Positions 1 to 7,906 of a DNA stretch of 11,517 nt are shown piece after piece. The position numbers and the translations under genes are program-made. Under the pieces are notes generated by a model that made no database searches, was not told the DNA's origin, and saw nothing but the letters and a program-made list of their open reading frames with translations. Source of the DNA: Propionibacterium sp. (GTDB lineage: Bacteria > Actinomycetota > Actinomycetes > Propionibacteriales > Propionibacteriaceae); the NCBI GenBank assembly GCA_012837465.1, contig DURG01000248.1, forward strand, positions 1 through 11,517, read 5' to 3'. How positions within the stretch are numbered: position 1 is the first letter of the stretch; each line of letters opens with the position of its first letter.

Positions 1-42
1 GGAGGGGCTGAGCGTTGGCGCGGAGGGGCTGAGCGTTGGCGC
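1..42. repeat. 21-bp direct tandem repeat, two perfect copies
   Basis: Positions 1-21 and 22-42 are identical; each unit begins GGAGGGGCTGAG and ends CGTTGGCGC. The first copy touches the window edge, so the true copy number is unknown. The array lies just downstream of the stop codon of the minus-strand UvrA-like gene and is not coding in any recognisable gene here. I see no good hairpin in it, so it does not look like a terminator. Its CTGAGCGTT core also occurs in the REP-like element at 6602-6655 (minus strand), so both may belong to one dispersed repeat family; that link is inference. Confidence 0.85.
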
Positions 43-48
43 CGACGG

Positions 49-2409
<2,361 letters not shown>

Positions 2410-2493
2410 TGCGCAACAGTGCCATGAGCCGGCGACGATTTCCAGACGCCCCCGATCCGCATCAAGGTGCGTCTCGTAGGCTAGGGAGCGACG

Positions 2494-2745
2494 ATGACGC
2501 CCCTATGGGGCCGGATGTGGAAGGTGGAGGGCCGCATGTACGGCGAGAACCGCGAGTATCCCCAGGTCGCACACCTGCTCGTGCCCGTGGGAATCATGGT
2601 GGTGGGCGCCGTGCTGGCAGTGACGCTCGACCCCATCTGGTGGGTGCTGGTGATCGGCCTCGCAGGACGCTTCGTCTACCTCCTCTACCTGCTCAACCAG
2701 CGGCGCCGCCGCCAGGAGGAGGAGCGGAGTACAGTTGCTCCATGA
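2494..2745 (+). CDS. Small two-helix membrane protein, unknown function
   Basis: Not recognised as a named family. From the first ATG it is 83 residues. Two hydrophobic segments are evident, roughly residues 25-45 (HLLVPVGIMVVGAVLAVTL) and 47-67 (PIWWVLVIGLAGRFVYLLYLL). A basic cluster NQRRRR and an acidic EEE tail follow, so the C-terminus is probably cytoplasmic. Two starts are possible. ATG 2494 has GGAG five bases upstream and GC-rich third codon positions from there on. ATG 2536 (69 residues, MYGENREYPQ...) has a stronger GGTGGAGG, also five bases upstream. The stop TGA overlaps the next gene's ATG in an ATGA junction (2742-2745), implying translational coupling to the DUF5302 protein. 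It is divergent from the UvrA-like gene. Confidence 0.72.
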   Translation: MTPLWGRMWKVEGRMYGENREYPQVAHLLVPVGIMVVGAVLAVTLDPIWWVLVIGLAGRFVYLLYLLNQRRRRQEEERSTVAP

Positions 2746-2930
2746 GTGACGCTGAGACCCCCGACGCCCCGCTGGATCCCAAGGAAGCCATGCGGCAGGC
2801 GCTCGACCGCAAGAAGCAGGCCCAGCAGCACGCGAACGACGCCGGTGTGCAGGGCGAACGAAAGCAGGGCGGCCAGACCCACGGCCCCGTCGGCGGGCGC
2901 CGCGAGTTCCGCCGCAAGGCCGGCGGCTGA
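2742..2930 (+). CDS. DUF5302 domain-containing small protein
   Basis: A 62-residue, highly charged protein with no membrane segment. The N-terminus is acidic (SDAETPDAPLDPKEAMR), the centre is a Lys/Gln/Ala-rich helix (RQALDRKKQAQQHAND), and the C-terminal motif THGPVGGRREFRRKAGG resembles the HGP.GGKREFRRKSG ending that I associate with the actinobacterial DUF5302 family. The family's function is not known to me; a nucleic-acid or ribosome contact through the basic tail would be speculation. The ATG overlaps the upstream stop by 4 bp (ATGA). A GGAGGAGGAG purine run lies 13 or more bases upstream, so expression probably depends on coupling. The stop codon is four bases from the stop of the convergent RNB gene. 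Confidence 0.85.
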   Translation: MSDAETPDAPLDPKEAMRQALDRKKQAQQHANDAGVQGERKQGGQTHGPVGGRREFRRKAGG

Positions 2931-2945
2931 CGCGTCAGTTCGGCC
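2918..2945. terminator. Two-tier hairpin at the convergent gene junction (possible bidirectional terminator)
   Basis: A perfect 12-bp palindrome CTGACGCGTCAG (2927-2938) contains both stop codons: TGA of the DUF5302 gene (2928-2930) and, on the minus strand, TGA of the RNB gene (2935-2937). Outer arms GGCCG (2918-2922) and CGGCC (2941-2945) also pair, giving a two-tier hairpin readable from either strand. There is no T tract on either side, so a termination role is inference. No other terminator fits between the two genes. Confidence 0.45.
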
Positions 2946-4368
2946 GCGACAAGGTGACCTCGCCCTTGCGGACGTCCACCTTGTCGACGCGCACCCGAAC
3001 CTCCGAGCCCACTTCCTTCTGCTTGGCCTTGACGCGCAGTTCGACGGCGGGATCGGCGATCTGCACCGTGCCCACCCCGGTCTTGGGATGCACGTCGGTC
3101 AGCACGCCCGTGTAGATCGAACCCACCCGGTCGCTGAGCACCAGCGCCTCGGTGAGGTCGATCATGCCGCGCTCGTAGGCGTTGGCCGTGCGGCCAGAAT
3201 CGGCCATCTCCTCGGGCAGCTTCGACAGGCCGTCGCGGGCCCACTGCGGGACCTCGAGCCCGTTGAGCAGCGAGTGGCAGATCTCCAGCACGTAGCGGTC
3301 CACCAGGCGCCTCAGCGGCGCCGTCGTGTGGGCGTACGGCGCGGCCAGCGCCGCATGGAGGAGGTTCTCGTTCGGCACGTGGCCGTCGAAGGCGAGGTAA
3401 CCAGCGCCGCGGAACAACATGGTGCACTTGTTGAGGGCCGCCAACTGCTTCGGGTCATCCGGTGAGAGCGACCGCACGAACTCGGGGTACGGCATGTCCT
3501 TGGGCCACTCGACGCCCAGCGAGCGGACGGAACGACGCAGCTTCTTGATCGACCAGTCCGGCGCGGGCGGCAGTGTGCGCAGGATGCCCACCTTGCCGTC
3601 GAGCATGACCTGGGCGGCGGCGAAGCCGGTGAGCAGCGAGATCTGCGCGTTCCAGTTCTCGACCGGCACCAGCGAGCGGAACTCGAGTTCCCACGTGCCG
3701 TCACGCTCCACGATCTCCTGGTCCGGCAGGTTCAGCGAGACGCCTCCCCTGTCGATCTCCAACTGCTGGCGCAACTTCCCCACCTCGGGCAGCAGCGCGA
3801 TGCTGGGGTGCGGCTTGCCGGCGTCGATGTCGGCCTGCACGCCCTCGTAGTTGAGCTTGGCGCGGTTGAGCACCATCGCACGGGTGAGTTTGACGTCGCA
3901 CAGTTCGCCCTTGGGATTCAGCGACAACTCCCAGAGCATCGCCGGGCGGGGCTTGCCGTCGGCCAGCAGCGAGCCTGCGTCCTCACTCAGCGCGGCCGGG
4001 TGCAGCGGCACGCGGGCGCTGGGCCCGTACTTCGTCTGGCCTCGACGGTGGGTCTCGGCCTCTAGCCTGGTGCCGGGCCGCACGAATTGGGACACGTCGG
4101 AGATGGCGTAACGCACGAGGTAACCGTCGCCCTCGCGCTCGATCTGGAGCGCCTGGTCGAGGTCCATGGACGTCGGCGGATCGATCGTGACGAACTCGAT
4201 GTCGGTGCGGTCGACGTGGTCATCGGTGGGGAGCTGGGCGGCGAGTTCCGCTTCGGCCCGGACCTCCTCCGAGAAGCTGCTCGGCAGCTCCAGCTTGGCC
4301 TGCAGCAGGTGGATGGCCTCCCTGAGGGCCTCAGGGATTTCGTCGATGCGAAGGTGCAGCGAAGGCAT
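2935..4368 (-). CDS. Short RNB-domain exoribonuclease (RNase II/R family)
   Basis: A 477-residue protein of the RNase II/R superfamily, processive 3'-to-5' exoribonucleases using a metal-bound acidic cluster. The RNB signature reads IDPPTSMDLDQAL (62-74); D63, D69 and D71 match the conserved aspartates, while the fourth position is Gln72, where RNase II of E. coli has Asp210. The second RNB hallmark, YAHTTAPLRRLVDRY (345-359), carries the conserved arginines. The final ~65 residues (IYTGVLTDVHPKTGVGTVQI...VDVRKGEVTLSRPN) look like a beta-rich S1/OB-type RNA-binding tail. E. coli RNase II (~640) and RNase R (~810) have N-terminal cold-shock domains; only about 60 residues precede the RNB core here, so those domains are absent. 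ATG 4368 shares one base with the zinc-ribbon gene's stop (TGATG), implying coupled translation. Family assignment is firm; activity and substrate are not shown. Confidence 0.92.
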   Translation of the reverse strand: MPSLHLRIDEIPEALREAIHLLQAKLELPSSFSEEVRAEAELAAQLPTDDHVDRTDIEFVTIDPPTSMDLDQALQIEREGDGYLVRYAISDVSQFVRPGTRLEAETHRRGQTKYGPSARVPLHPAALSEDAGSLLADGKPRPAMLWELSLNPKGELCDVKLTRAMVLNRAKLNYEGVQADIDAGKPHPSIALLPEVGKLRQQLEIDRGGVSLNLPDQEIVERDGTWELEFRSLVPVENWNAQISLLTGFAAAQVMLDGKVGILRTLPPAPDWSIKKLRRSVRSLGVEWPKDMPYPEFVRSLSPDDPKQLAALNKCTMLFRGAGYLAFDGHVPNENLLHAALAAPYAHTTAPLRRLVDRYVLEICHSLLNGLEVPQWARDGLSKLPEEMADSGRTANAYERGMIDLTEALVLSDRVGSIYTGVLTDVHPKTGVGTVQIADPAVELRVKAKQKEVGSEVRVRVDKVDVRKGEVTLSRPN

Positions 4369-5108
4369 CAGAGACCCGATTCAGGAGTACGGACGAGGAT
4401 GCGGTTGCACTCGGCGCAACGCAGCACCTGGTTGGCGGGCGCCTTGCGGTAGGTGTCGAGATCCGCGAGCGTCAACTGGAGCTGGCATCCGGTGCAACGC
4501 CCGGCCTTGAGCGCCGCTGCCCCCAAGCCCGTCGAGGCGCGGAGCTTCTCGTACAGCGCCATGAGCGGCTGCGGGACCTTGGCTGCGACGGGGCCACGCG
4601 TGGCGGTGAGGTCCTTGGCTTCCTGGCTGAGCTTGGCGACGGCCTCGTCGCGCTTGGCCACCTCGGCGCGCAGGTCGTCCTCGATGCTCCCCTTGCGGGT
4701 GGCGACCCTGTCGCGGTGGGCGGTGGCGTCCTCGAGGCGGCTCATGACCTCGAGTTGCTCGTCCTCGAGTTCGGCGATGCGCTTCTTGAGGTGGCCGACC
4801 TCCTCGGTCAGGGACCGGAGGATCTTGGAATCGGTGACCGAGCCATCGGCGACGCGCTGCTCGGTGCGCTCGAGCCGGGCCTTCACAGGCACGAGGTCCG
4901 CCTCGGCCTTGCGGACGGAGACCTGGAGGTCATCGGTCTGCGTGGTGTACGCGACCAACTCGTCGGCGATGGTCTTGCGCGCGGACATCAGGTCGGCGAT
5001 GGCCTTGTGCTGCGGCAGCGACCGGGCCGCGTGTTGCACCCGCGCCACTTCGGAGTCGAGGTCTGCCAGCGTGAGCAGCGTTCGTTGATCGGCGGGGTCT
5101 GCGAGCAT
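4368..5108 (-). CDS. Coiled-coil protein with C4-type zinc ribbon (Rv2229c-like)
   Basis: A 246-residue protein: a long charged heptad-rich coiled coil over about residues 15-170, then a C-terminal zinc ribbon with C205, C208, C231 and C234 (CTGC...CAEC, spacing CX2C-X22-CX2C). This is the architecture of the widespread bacterial family formerly called DUF164 and represented by mycobacterial Rv2229c. Its biochemical role is not established; RNA or protein binding is plausible from the ribbon and helical arm. The ATG at 5106-5108 is supported by AAAGGA seven to eight bases upstream on the minus strand. It lies 57 bp below glmM and overlaps the RNB gene by one base, so the pair is probably made together. 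In mycobacteria the homologue also neighbours an RNase (RNase HI), which makes a link to RNA metabolism attractive but unproven. Confidence 0.85.
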   Translation of the reverse strand: MLADPADQRTLLTLADLDSEVARVQHAARSLPQHKAIADLMSARKTIADELVAYTTQTDDLQVSVRKAEADLVPVKARLERTEQRVADGSVTDSKILRSLTEEVGHLKKRIAELEDEQLEVMSRLEDATAHRDRVATRKGSIEDDLRAEVAKRDEAVAKLSQEAKDLTATRGPVAAKVPQPLMALYEKLRASTGLGAAALKAGRCTGCQLQLTLADLDTYRKAPANQVLRCAECNRILVRTPESGL

Positions 5109-5165
5109 CAGGCGATCCTTTGTCCAGTTGGGTGGTGACCACCTTACTAGCCCTCACCGGCGTCT

Positions 5166-6515
5166 TTACAGCGTCAGACGCTCCTTCACCTTGGCCGCGA
5201 GGCGGTCGGCGATCTCCTGCGCCTGCTCGATCGTGGGGGCCTCGCACATGACGCGGACGACGGGCTCCGTGCCGGAGGGACGCAGCAGCACGCGGCCGGT
5301 GTCGCCGAGTTCCCGGGCAGCGGCGGAGACCTCGGCCTGGACGCCGGTGTCGATGCCTGCGCGGAGCTTGTCGACGCCGCGCACGTTGATGACCACCTGG
5401 GGCAGTTCCGTCATGACGGAACCCAGTTCCTTCAGCGTCTTGCCTGTCGCCTTCATCCGCGACGCGAGGTGCAGGCCGGTGAGGGTGCCGTCGCCGGTGT
5501 TGGCGAACTCCGAGATGATGACGTGGCCGGACTGCTCGCCGCCCAGCGCGAAGCCGTTTGCGTTCATCGACTCGAGGACGTAGCGGTCCCCCACCTTCGT
5601 CTGGTCTACCTTGATGCCGTGCTCGCGCATGGCGTTGATGAAGCCGAGGTTGCTCATCACGGTGACAACGACGGTGTCGGAGTGCAGACGGTGCTCCTCC
5701 ATCATCGCGATCGCGAGGATGGCGAGGATGCGGTCGCCGTCGACGAGGTTGCCCTCGTGGTCGATGGCCAGGCAGCGGTCGGCGTCGCCGTCGAGGGCGA
5801 TGCCGAGGTCGGCACCCTCGGCGAGGACGCGCTCGCGCAGGTCGCCGATGTGGGTGGAGCCGCAGTTGTCGTTGATGTTGAGGCCGTCCGGCTCCGCGTG
5901 GAGCGGGATGATGTGGGCGCCCTGGGCGGCGAAGGCCTCGAGGGCGGTGCGGTGCGCAGCGCCGTTGGCGCAGTCGATGACGACCTTGAGGCCGTACAGC
6001 GAGGGGGCACCGAGCGAGTTGACGAGGTGGGCCACGTAGCCCTCGATGGCACCGAGGTCGTTGTGGATGCGGCCGACGGCGGCGCCGGTGGGGCGCTCCC
6101 AGTGCTCGCCCATACGCTTCTCGATGGCGTCCTCGAGGAAGTCGTCGAGCTTCACGCCGCCACGGGAGAAGAACTTGATCCCGTTGTCGGGCATGGGGTT
6201 GTGCGAGGCGGAGATCATCACGCCGAGATCAGCGTCCATGTCGTTGACGAGGTACGCGACGGCGGGCGTGGGCACTACACCGAGCCGCACCACGTCGATG
6301 CCCGCGGAGGCGAGCCCCGCGATGACGGCGGCCTCGAGGAACTCGCCGCTGGCCCGGGGGTCGCGGCCCACGAGCGCGAGCGGCCTGCTGTCACGGAAGG
6401 CGCCCGCCTCCCCCAGGATGTGCGCCGCAGCGACCGAGAGGTCGAGGGCGAGTTCAGCGGTCAGTTCCACGTTTGCGACGCCACGAACGCCGTCGGTGCC
6501 AAAGAGTCGTGCCAC
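5166..6515 (-). CDS. glmM: Phosphoglucosamine mutase GlmM
   Basis: A 449-residue phosphohexomutase that converts glucosamine-6-phosphate to glucosamine-1-phosphate on the way to UDP-GlcNAc, hence peptidoglycan. All family hallmarks are present: N-terminal FGTDGVRG (5-12), phosphoserine loop ISASHNP (101-107, catalytic Ser104) followed by NGIKFF, metal-binding DGDADR (242-247), sugar-specificity loop GGEQSGH (325-331) and phosphate-binding RPSGTEP (412-418). Length matches the usual ~445-450. The start is GTG 6513-6515; the first residues MARLFGTDG match the family and there is no useful Shine-Dalgarno. A TAGAGT box lies 8 bases upstream, so the transcript is probably leaderless. The position after rplM-rpsI is the standard actinobacterial order, but a terminator and own promoter separate it from those genes here. 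GlmM is activated by phosphorylation of the active serine, known for the family. Confidence 0.98.
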   Translation of the reverse strand: MARLFGTDGVRGVANVELTAELALDLSVAAAHILGEAGAFRDSRPLALVGRDPRASGEFLEAAVIAGLASAGIDVVRLGVVPTPAVAYLVNDMDADLGVMISASHNPMPDNGIKFFSRGGVKLDDFLEDAIEKRMGEHWERPTGAAVGRIHNDLGAIEGYVAHLVNSLGAPSLYGLKVVIDCANGAAHRTALEAFAAQGAHIIPLHAEPDGLNINDNCGSTHIGDLRERVLAEGADLGIALDGDADRCLAIDHEGNLVDGDRILAILAIAMMEEHRLHSDTVVVTVMSNLGFINAMREHGIKVDQTKVGDRYVLESMNANGFALGGEQSGHVIISEFANTGDGTLTGLHLASRMKATGKTLKELGSVMTELPQVVINVRGVDKLRAGIDTGVQAEVSAAARELGDTGRVLLRPSGTEPVVRVMCEAPTIEQAQEIADRLAAKVKERLTL

Positions 6516-6523
6516 GTGTCAGG

Positions 6524-6529
6524 ACTCTA
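6524..6529 (-). promoter_or_regulatory. Probable -10 box of a leaderless glmM promoter
   Basis: On the minus strand TAGAGT fits the actinobacterial TANNNT -10 pattern and ends 8 bases before the GTG start of glmM, so transcription would begin at or beside the start codon. No convincing -35 hexamer is seen. A short palindrome TCAATCGAATTGA (6537-6549) sits just upstream, in the spacer region. Confidence 0.5.
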
Positions 6530-6601
6530 CAGTCGCTCAATCGAATTGATCGAATCGCCTCGCCCGAAACCAGACTGAACCCAGGTATCAGACACGCTAC
6601 G

Positions 6602-6655
6602 GGTGCCCTTCGTCGTTCGCTGGCGCGCAAGCTCGCTGGCGAACGCTCAGGGACC
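6602..6655. repeat. REP-like imperfect extragenic palindrome
   Basis: Between rpsI and glmM. The outer arms GGTGCCCT (6602-6609) and AGGGACC (6649-6655) pair with one bulged G. Inside are a second inverted pair GTTCGC (6615-6620)/GCGAAC (6639-6644) and a direct repeat TCGCTGGCG at 6617-6625 and 6633-6641. On the minus strand it begins GGTCCCTGAGCG and ends GAAGGGCACC, like dispersed extragenic palindromes common in high-GC actinobacteria. Copy number elsewhere cannot be seen here. Confidence 0.5.
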
Positions 6656-6659
6656 ACGA

Positions 6660-6691
6660 AACGCCCACCCTGCCGGAGCAGGATGGGCGTT
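6660..6691 (-). terminator. Terminator of the rplM-rpsI operon
   Basis: A hairpin begins 12 bases after the rpsI stop on the minus strand. The arms AACGCCCA and TGGGCGTT pair perfectly, continue past one A/C mismatch with CCTGC/GCAGG, and close on a 4-base loop. The stem is thus 13 of 14 paired positions and is followed on the minus strand by only a short T run (TTTCG). The strength and position make this a good intrinsic terminator that separates rpsI from glmM. Confidence 0.8.
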
Positions 6692-6703
6692 CGCAGAGCA
6701 GAA

Positions 6704-7234
6704 TCAGCGCTTGCTGTACTGAGGCGCCTTGCGGGCCTTCTTCAGACCAGCCTTCTTGCGCTCGATGATGCGAGCGTCGCGGGTCAGCATGCCGGCCTTC
6801 TTCAGCGCGGGGCGCGACGCCTCGGCGTCGACCCCGTTGAGGGCGCGGGCCACGCCGAGACGCAGCGCACCGGCCTGGCCGGAGGCGCCGCCACCGTCGA
6901 TGCGGGCGATCACGTCGTAGGAACCCTCGACACCAGCGGTGACGAAGGGCTCGTTGACGTGCTGCTGGTGCAGCTTGTTCGGGAAGTAGTTGTCCAGGTC
7001 GCGGCCGTTGATGGTCCAGTTGCCGGAACCGGGCACGATGCGCACGCGGGCGACGGCTTCCTTGCGGCGGCCGGTGCCGGCGCCGGGGGCGACGACGGCG
7101 GGACGGGTCTGCTCGCCGCCGGCGGCGGTGGCCGGGTCGGCGTCGGAGCGGTAGGCGATTTCGCGGTTCTCCTCGTCGACGAAGGGAGTGATCTCCTCGA
7201 CGACGGTCTCGTCGGTCTCAGGGGTTTCAGTCAT
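6704..7234 (-). CDS. rpsI: 30S ribosomal protein S9 (uS9)
   Basis: uS9 of the small ribosomal subunit. The core starts at GTGRRKEAVARVRI (53-66), contains NYFP (82-85), the family signature GGGASGQAGALRLGVARAL (114-132) and ends with the basic tail KKARKAPQYSKR, whose last Ser-Lys-Arg reaches the P-site tRNA in ribosome structures. With the ATG at 7232-7234 it is 176 residues, about 45 longer than the usual ~130 because of an acidic, probably disordered N-terminal extension (TETPETDETVVEEITPFVDEE); such extensions occur in actinobacteria. ATG 7234 is chosen because GAGGA lies nine bases upstream. A GTG at 7255, overlapping the rplM stop as GTGA, is an in-frame alternative adding seven residues. 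It lies 17 bp after rplM in the classic two-gene operon and is followed by a strong hairpin. Confidence 0.97.
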   Translation of the reverse strand: MTETPETDETVVEEITPFVDEENREIAYRSDADPATAAGGEQTRPAVVAPGAGTGRRKEAVARVRIVPGSGNWTINGRDLDNYFPNKLHQQHVNEPFVTAGVEGSYDVIARIDGGGASGQAGALRLGVARALNGVDAEASRPALKKAGMLTRDARIIERKKAGLKKARKAPQYSKR

Positions 7235-7251
7235 GGTGTCAGGTCCTCGGC

Positions 7252-7695
7252 TCACTGGGCGATCTGGGTGATCTCGAACGGCTGCGGCTTCTGTGCAGCG
7301 TGGGGGTGCTCGGGGCCGGCGTAGACCTTGAGCTTGCTCAGCATCTGACGCGAGAGCTTGTTCTTGGGGAGCATGCCCCAGACGGCCTTCTCGACAGCGC
7401 GACGGGGGTCCTTCTCCAGGAGGTCGCCGATGCTCACGGACTTCAGGCCACCGGGGCGGCCGGAGTGGTGGTGACGCATGTCGTCGGTGCGCTTGTTGCC
7501 CGACAGAGCGATCTTGGAGGCATTCACGACGATGACGAAATCACCGGTGTCGACGTGGGGCGCGAACTGCGGCTTGTGCTTGCCACGCAGCAGGTTTGCG
7601 GCCTGGACGGCGAGGCGACCCAGGATGACGTCTTCGGCATCGATGACATGCCAGTTGCGGGCGATCTCGCCCGGCTTTGGGGTGTACGTAGACAC
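7252..7695 (-). CDS. rplM: 50S ribosomal protein L13 (uL13)
   Basis: uL13, an early-assembling protein of the large subunit. The start STYTPKPGEIARNWHVIDAEDVILGRLA matches the family N-terminus, DFVIVVNASKI (52-62) and HSGRPGGLK (77-85) follow, and the signature VWGMLPKNKLSRQMLSKLKVYAGPEHPH spans about 105-132. With GTG 7693-7695 it is 147 residues, the normal length. That start has GGAAG seven bases upstream (7703-7707). An in-frame ATG at 7713 would add six residues (MNGSGT) but has no ribosome-binding site. It is the first gene of rplM-rpsI, with a candidate promoter and a structured leader upstream. In E. coli uL13 represses this operon through the mRNA leader; whether that holds here is open. 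Confidence 0.97.
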   Translation of the reverse strand: MSTYTPKPGEIARNWHVIDAEDVILGRLAVQAANLLRGKHKPQFAPHVDTGDFVIVVNASKIALSGNKRTDDMRHHHSGRPGGLKSVSIGDLLEKDPRRAVEKAVWGMLPKNKLSRQMLSKLKVYAGPEHPHAAQKPQPFEITQIAQ

Positions 7696-7728
7696 AGTCC
7701 CACTTCCATTCATACTTAACTGATGGGG

Positions 7729-7777
7729 GTTGTACGCCGGGACAGCGCCCCGAAGGCCCCTGAAGGTGGCGCACAAC
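7729..7777 (-). promoter_or_regulatory. Structured 5' leader of rplM-rpsI mRNA (candidate autoregulatory element)
   Basis: On the minus strand GTTGTGCGCC (7777-7768) can pair with GGCGTACAAC (7738-7729), ten pairs including one G-U, enclosing about 29 bases with a CCTTCGGG segment. The 5' arm begins about two bases after the start site expected from the -10 at 7786-7791, so the stem would sit at the extreme 5' end of the mRNA. The inner part of the 5' arm (GCGCC) could instead pair with GGCGC within the loop, a possible switch. The Shine-Dalgarno follows about 20 bases after the stem. Regulation by uL13 is inference. Confidence 0.45.
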
Positions 7778-7785
7778 AGCTACCC

Positions 7786-7815
7786 AGTTTATGCGCTGGG
7801 AGCCTCATCTGCAAA
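7786..7815 (-). promoter_or_regulatory. Candidate rplM-rpsI promoter
   Basis: On the minus strand TTTGCA (7815-7810) and TAAACT (7791-7786) are separated by 18 bases; read as TTGCAG the spacer is 17. Each hexamer matches four of six sigma-70-type consensus positions. The predicted start near 7779 gives a leader of about 84 bases before the rplM GTG. Confidence 0.5.
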
Positions 7816-7824
7816 AACGGCCCT

Positions 7825-7872
7825 CCACGACCCCGATTTGCGTCGATGAGAGGACATTTGAGGGGGTCGAGG
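7825..7872. repeat. Inverted repeat in the rplM/fusA2 divergent region
   Basis: The arms CC-A-CGACCCC (7825-7834) and GGGGTCG-A-GG (7863-7872) are complementary except for one A/A position and are 28 bases apart. The pair lies between the two divergent promoters, upstream of the rplM -35 and of the fusA2 -10. It could be a paired regulator site, but chance occurrence in GC-rich DNA is possible. Confidence 0.3.
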
Positions 7873-7894
7873 CACGCGCGCTTTGTGCGCCCAC

Positions 7895-7900
7895 TAACGT
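7895..7900 (+). promoter_or_regulatory. Probable -10 box of a leaderless fusA2 promoter
   Basis: TAACGT fits TANNNT and ends six bases before ATG 7907, placing the transcript start at the initiation codon. No Shine-Dalgarno precedes any of the three in-frame ATGs (7901, 7907, 7919), which supports leaderless translation. No clear -35 is seen. Confidence 0.5.
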
Positions 7901-7906
7901 ATGTGC

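Noticed and set aside
1..42. CRISPR array
   Set aside because: The two 21-bp units are directly adjacent with no spacers, and no cas genes are nearby.
2444..2474. Inverted repeat AGACGC/GCGTCT in the uvrA/small-gene divergent region
   Set aside because: The arms are only 6 bp with 19 bases between them, which is easily expected by chance in GC-rich DNA.
2477..2483. TAGGCTA as overlapping -10 boxes for the two divergent genes
   Set aside because: The TANNNT match is present on both strands, but no -35 is convincing. Its predicted plus-strand start would remove the Shine-Dalgarno of ATG 2494. The evidence is too weak to annotate.
2410..2493. SOS/LexA box upstream of the UvrA-like gene
   Set aside because: No GAAC-N4-GTTC type motif is present in this gap.
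2424..2930. Longer N-terminally extended version of the DUF5302 frame starting at 2424
   Set aside because: The extension (RRRFPDAPDPHQGASRR...) overlaps the membrane protein gene and looks non-coding. The ATGA junction and the family-like N-terminus favour 2742.
5469..6578. Plus-strand open frame antisense to glmM (369 codons)
   Set aside because: It is a low-complexity Val/Glu/Asp/Gly translation with no domain, fully overlapped by a clear glmM.
7252..7776. rplM start at 7776, giving 27 extra N-terminal residues
   Set aside because: The extension overlaps the predicted leader stem and lacks similarity to uL13. GTG 7695 has a Shine-Dalgarno and gives the normal length.
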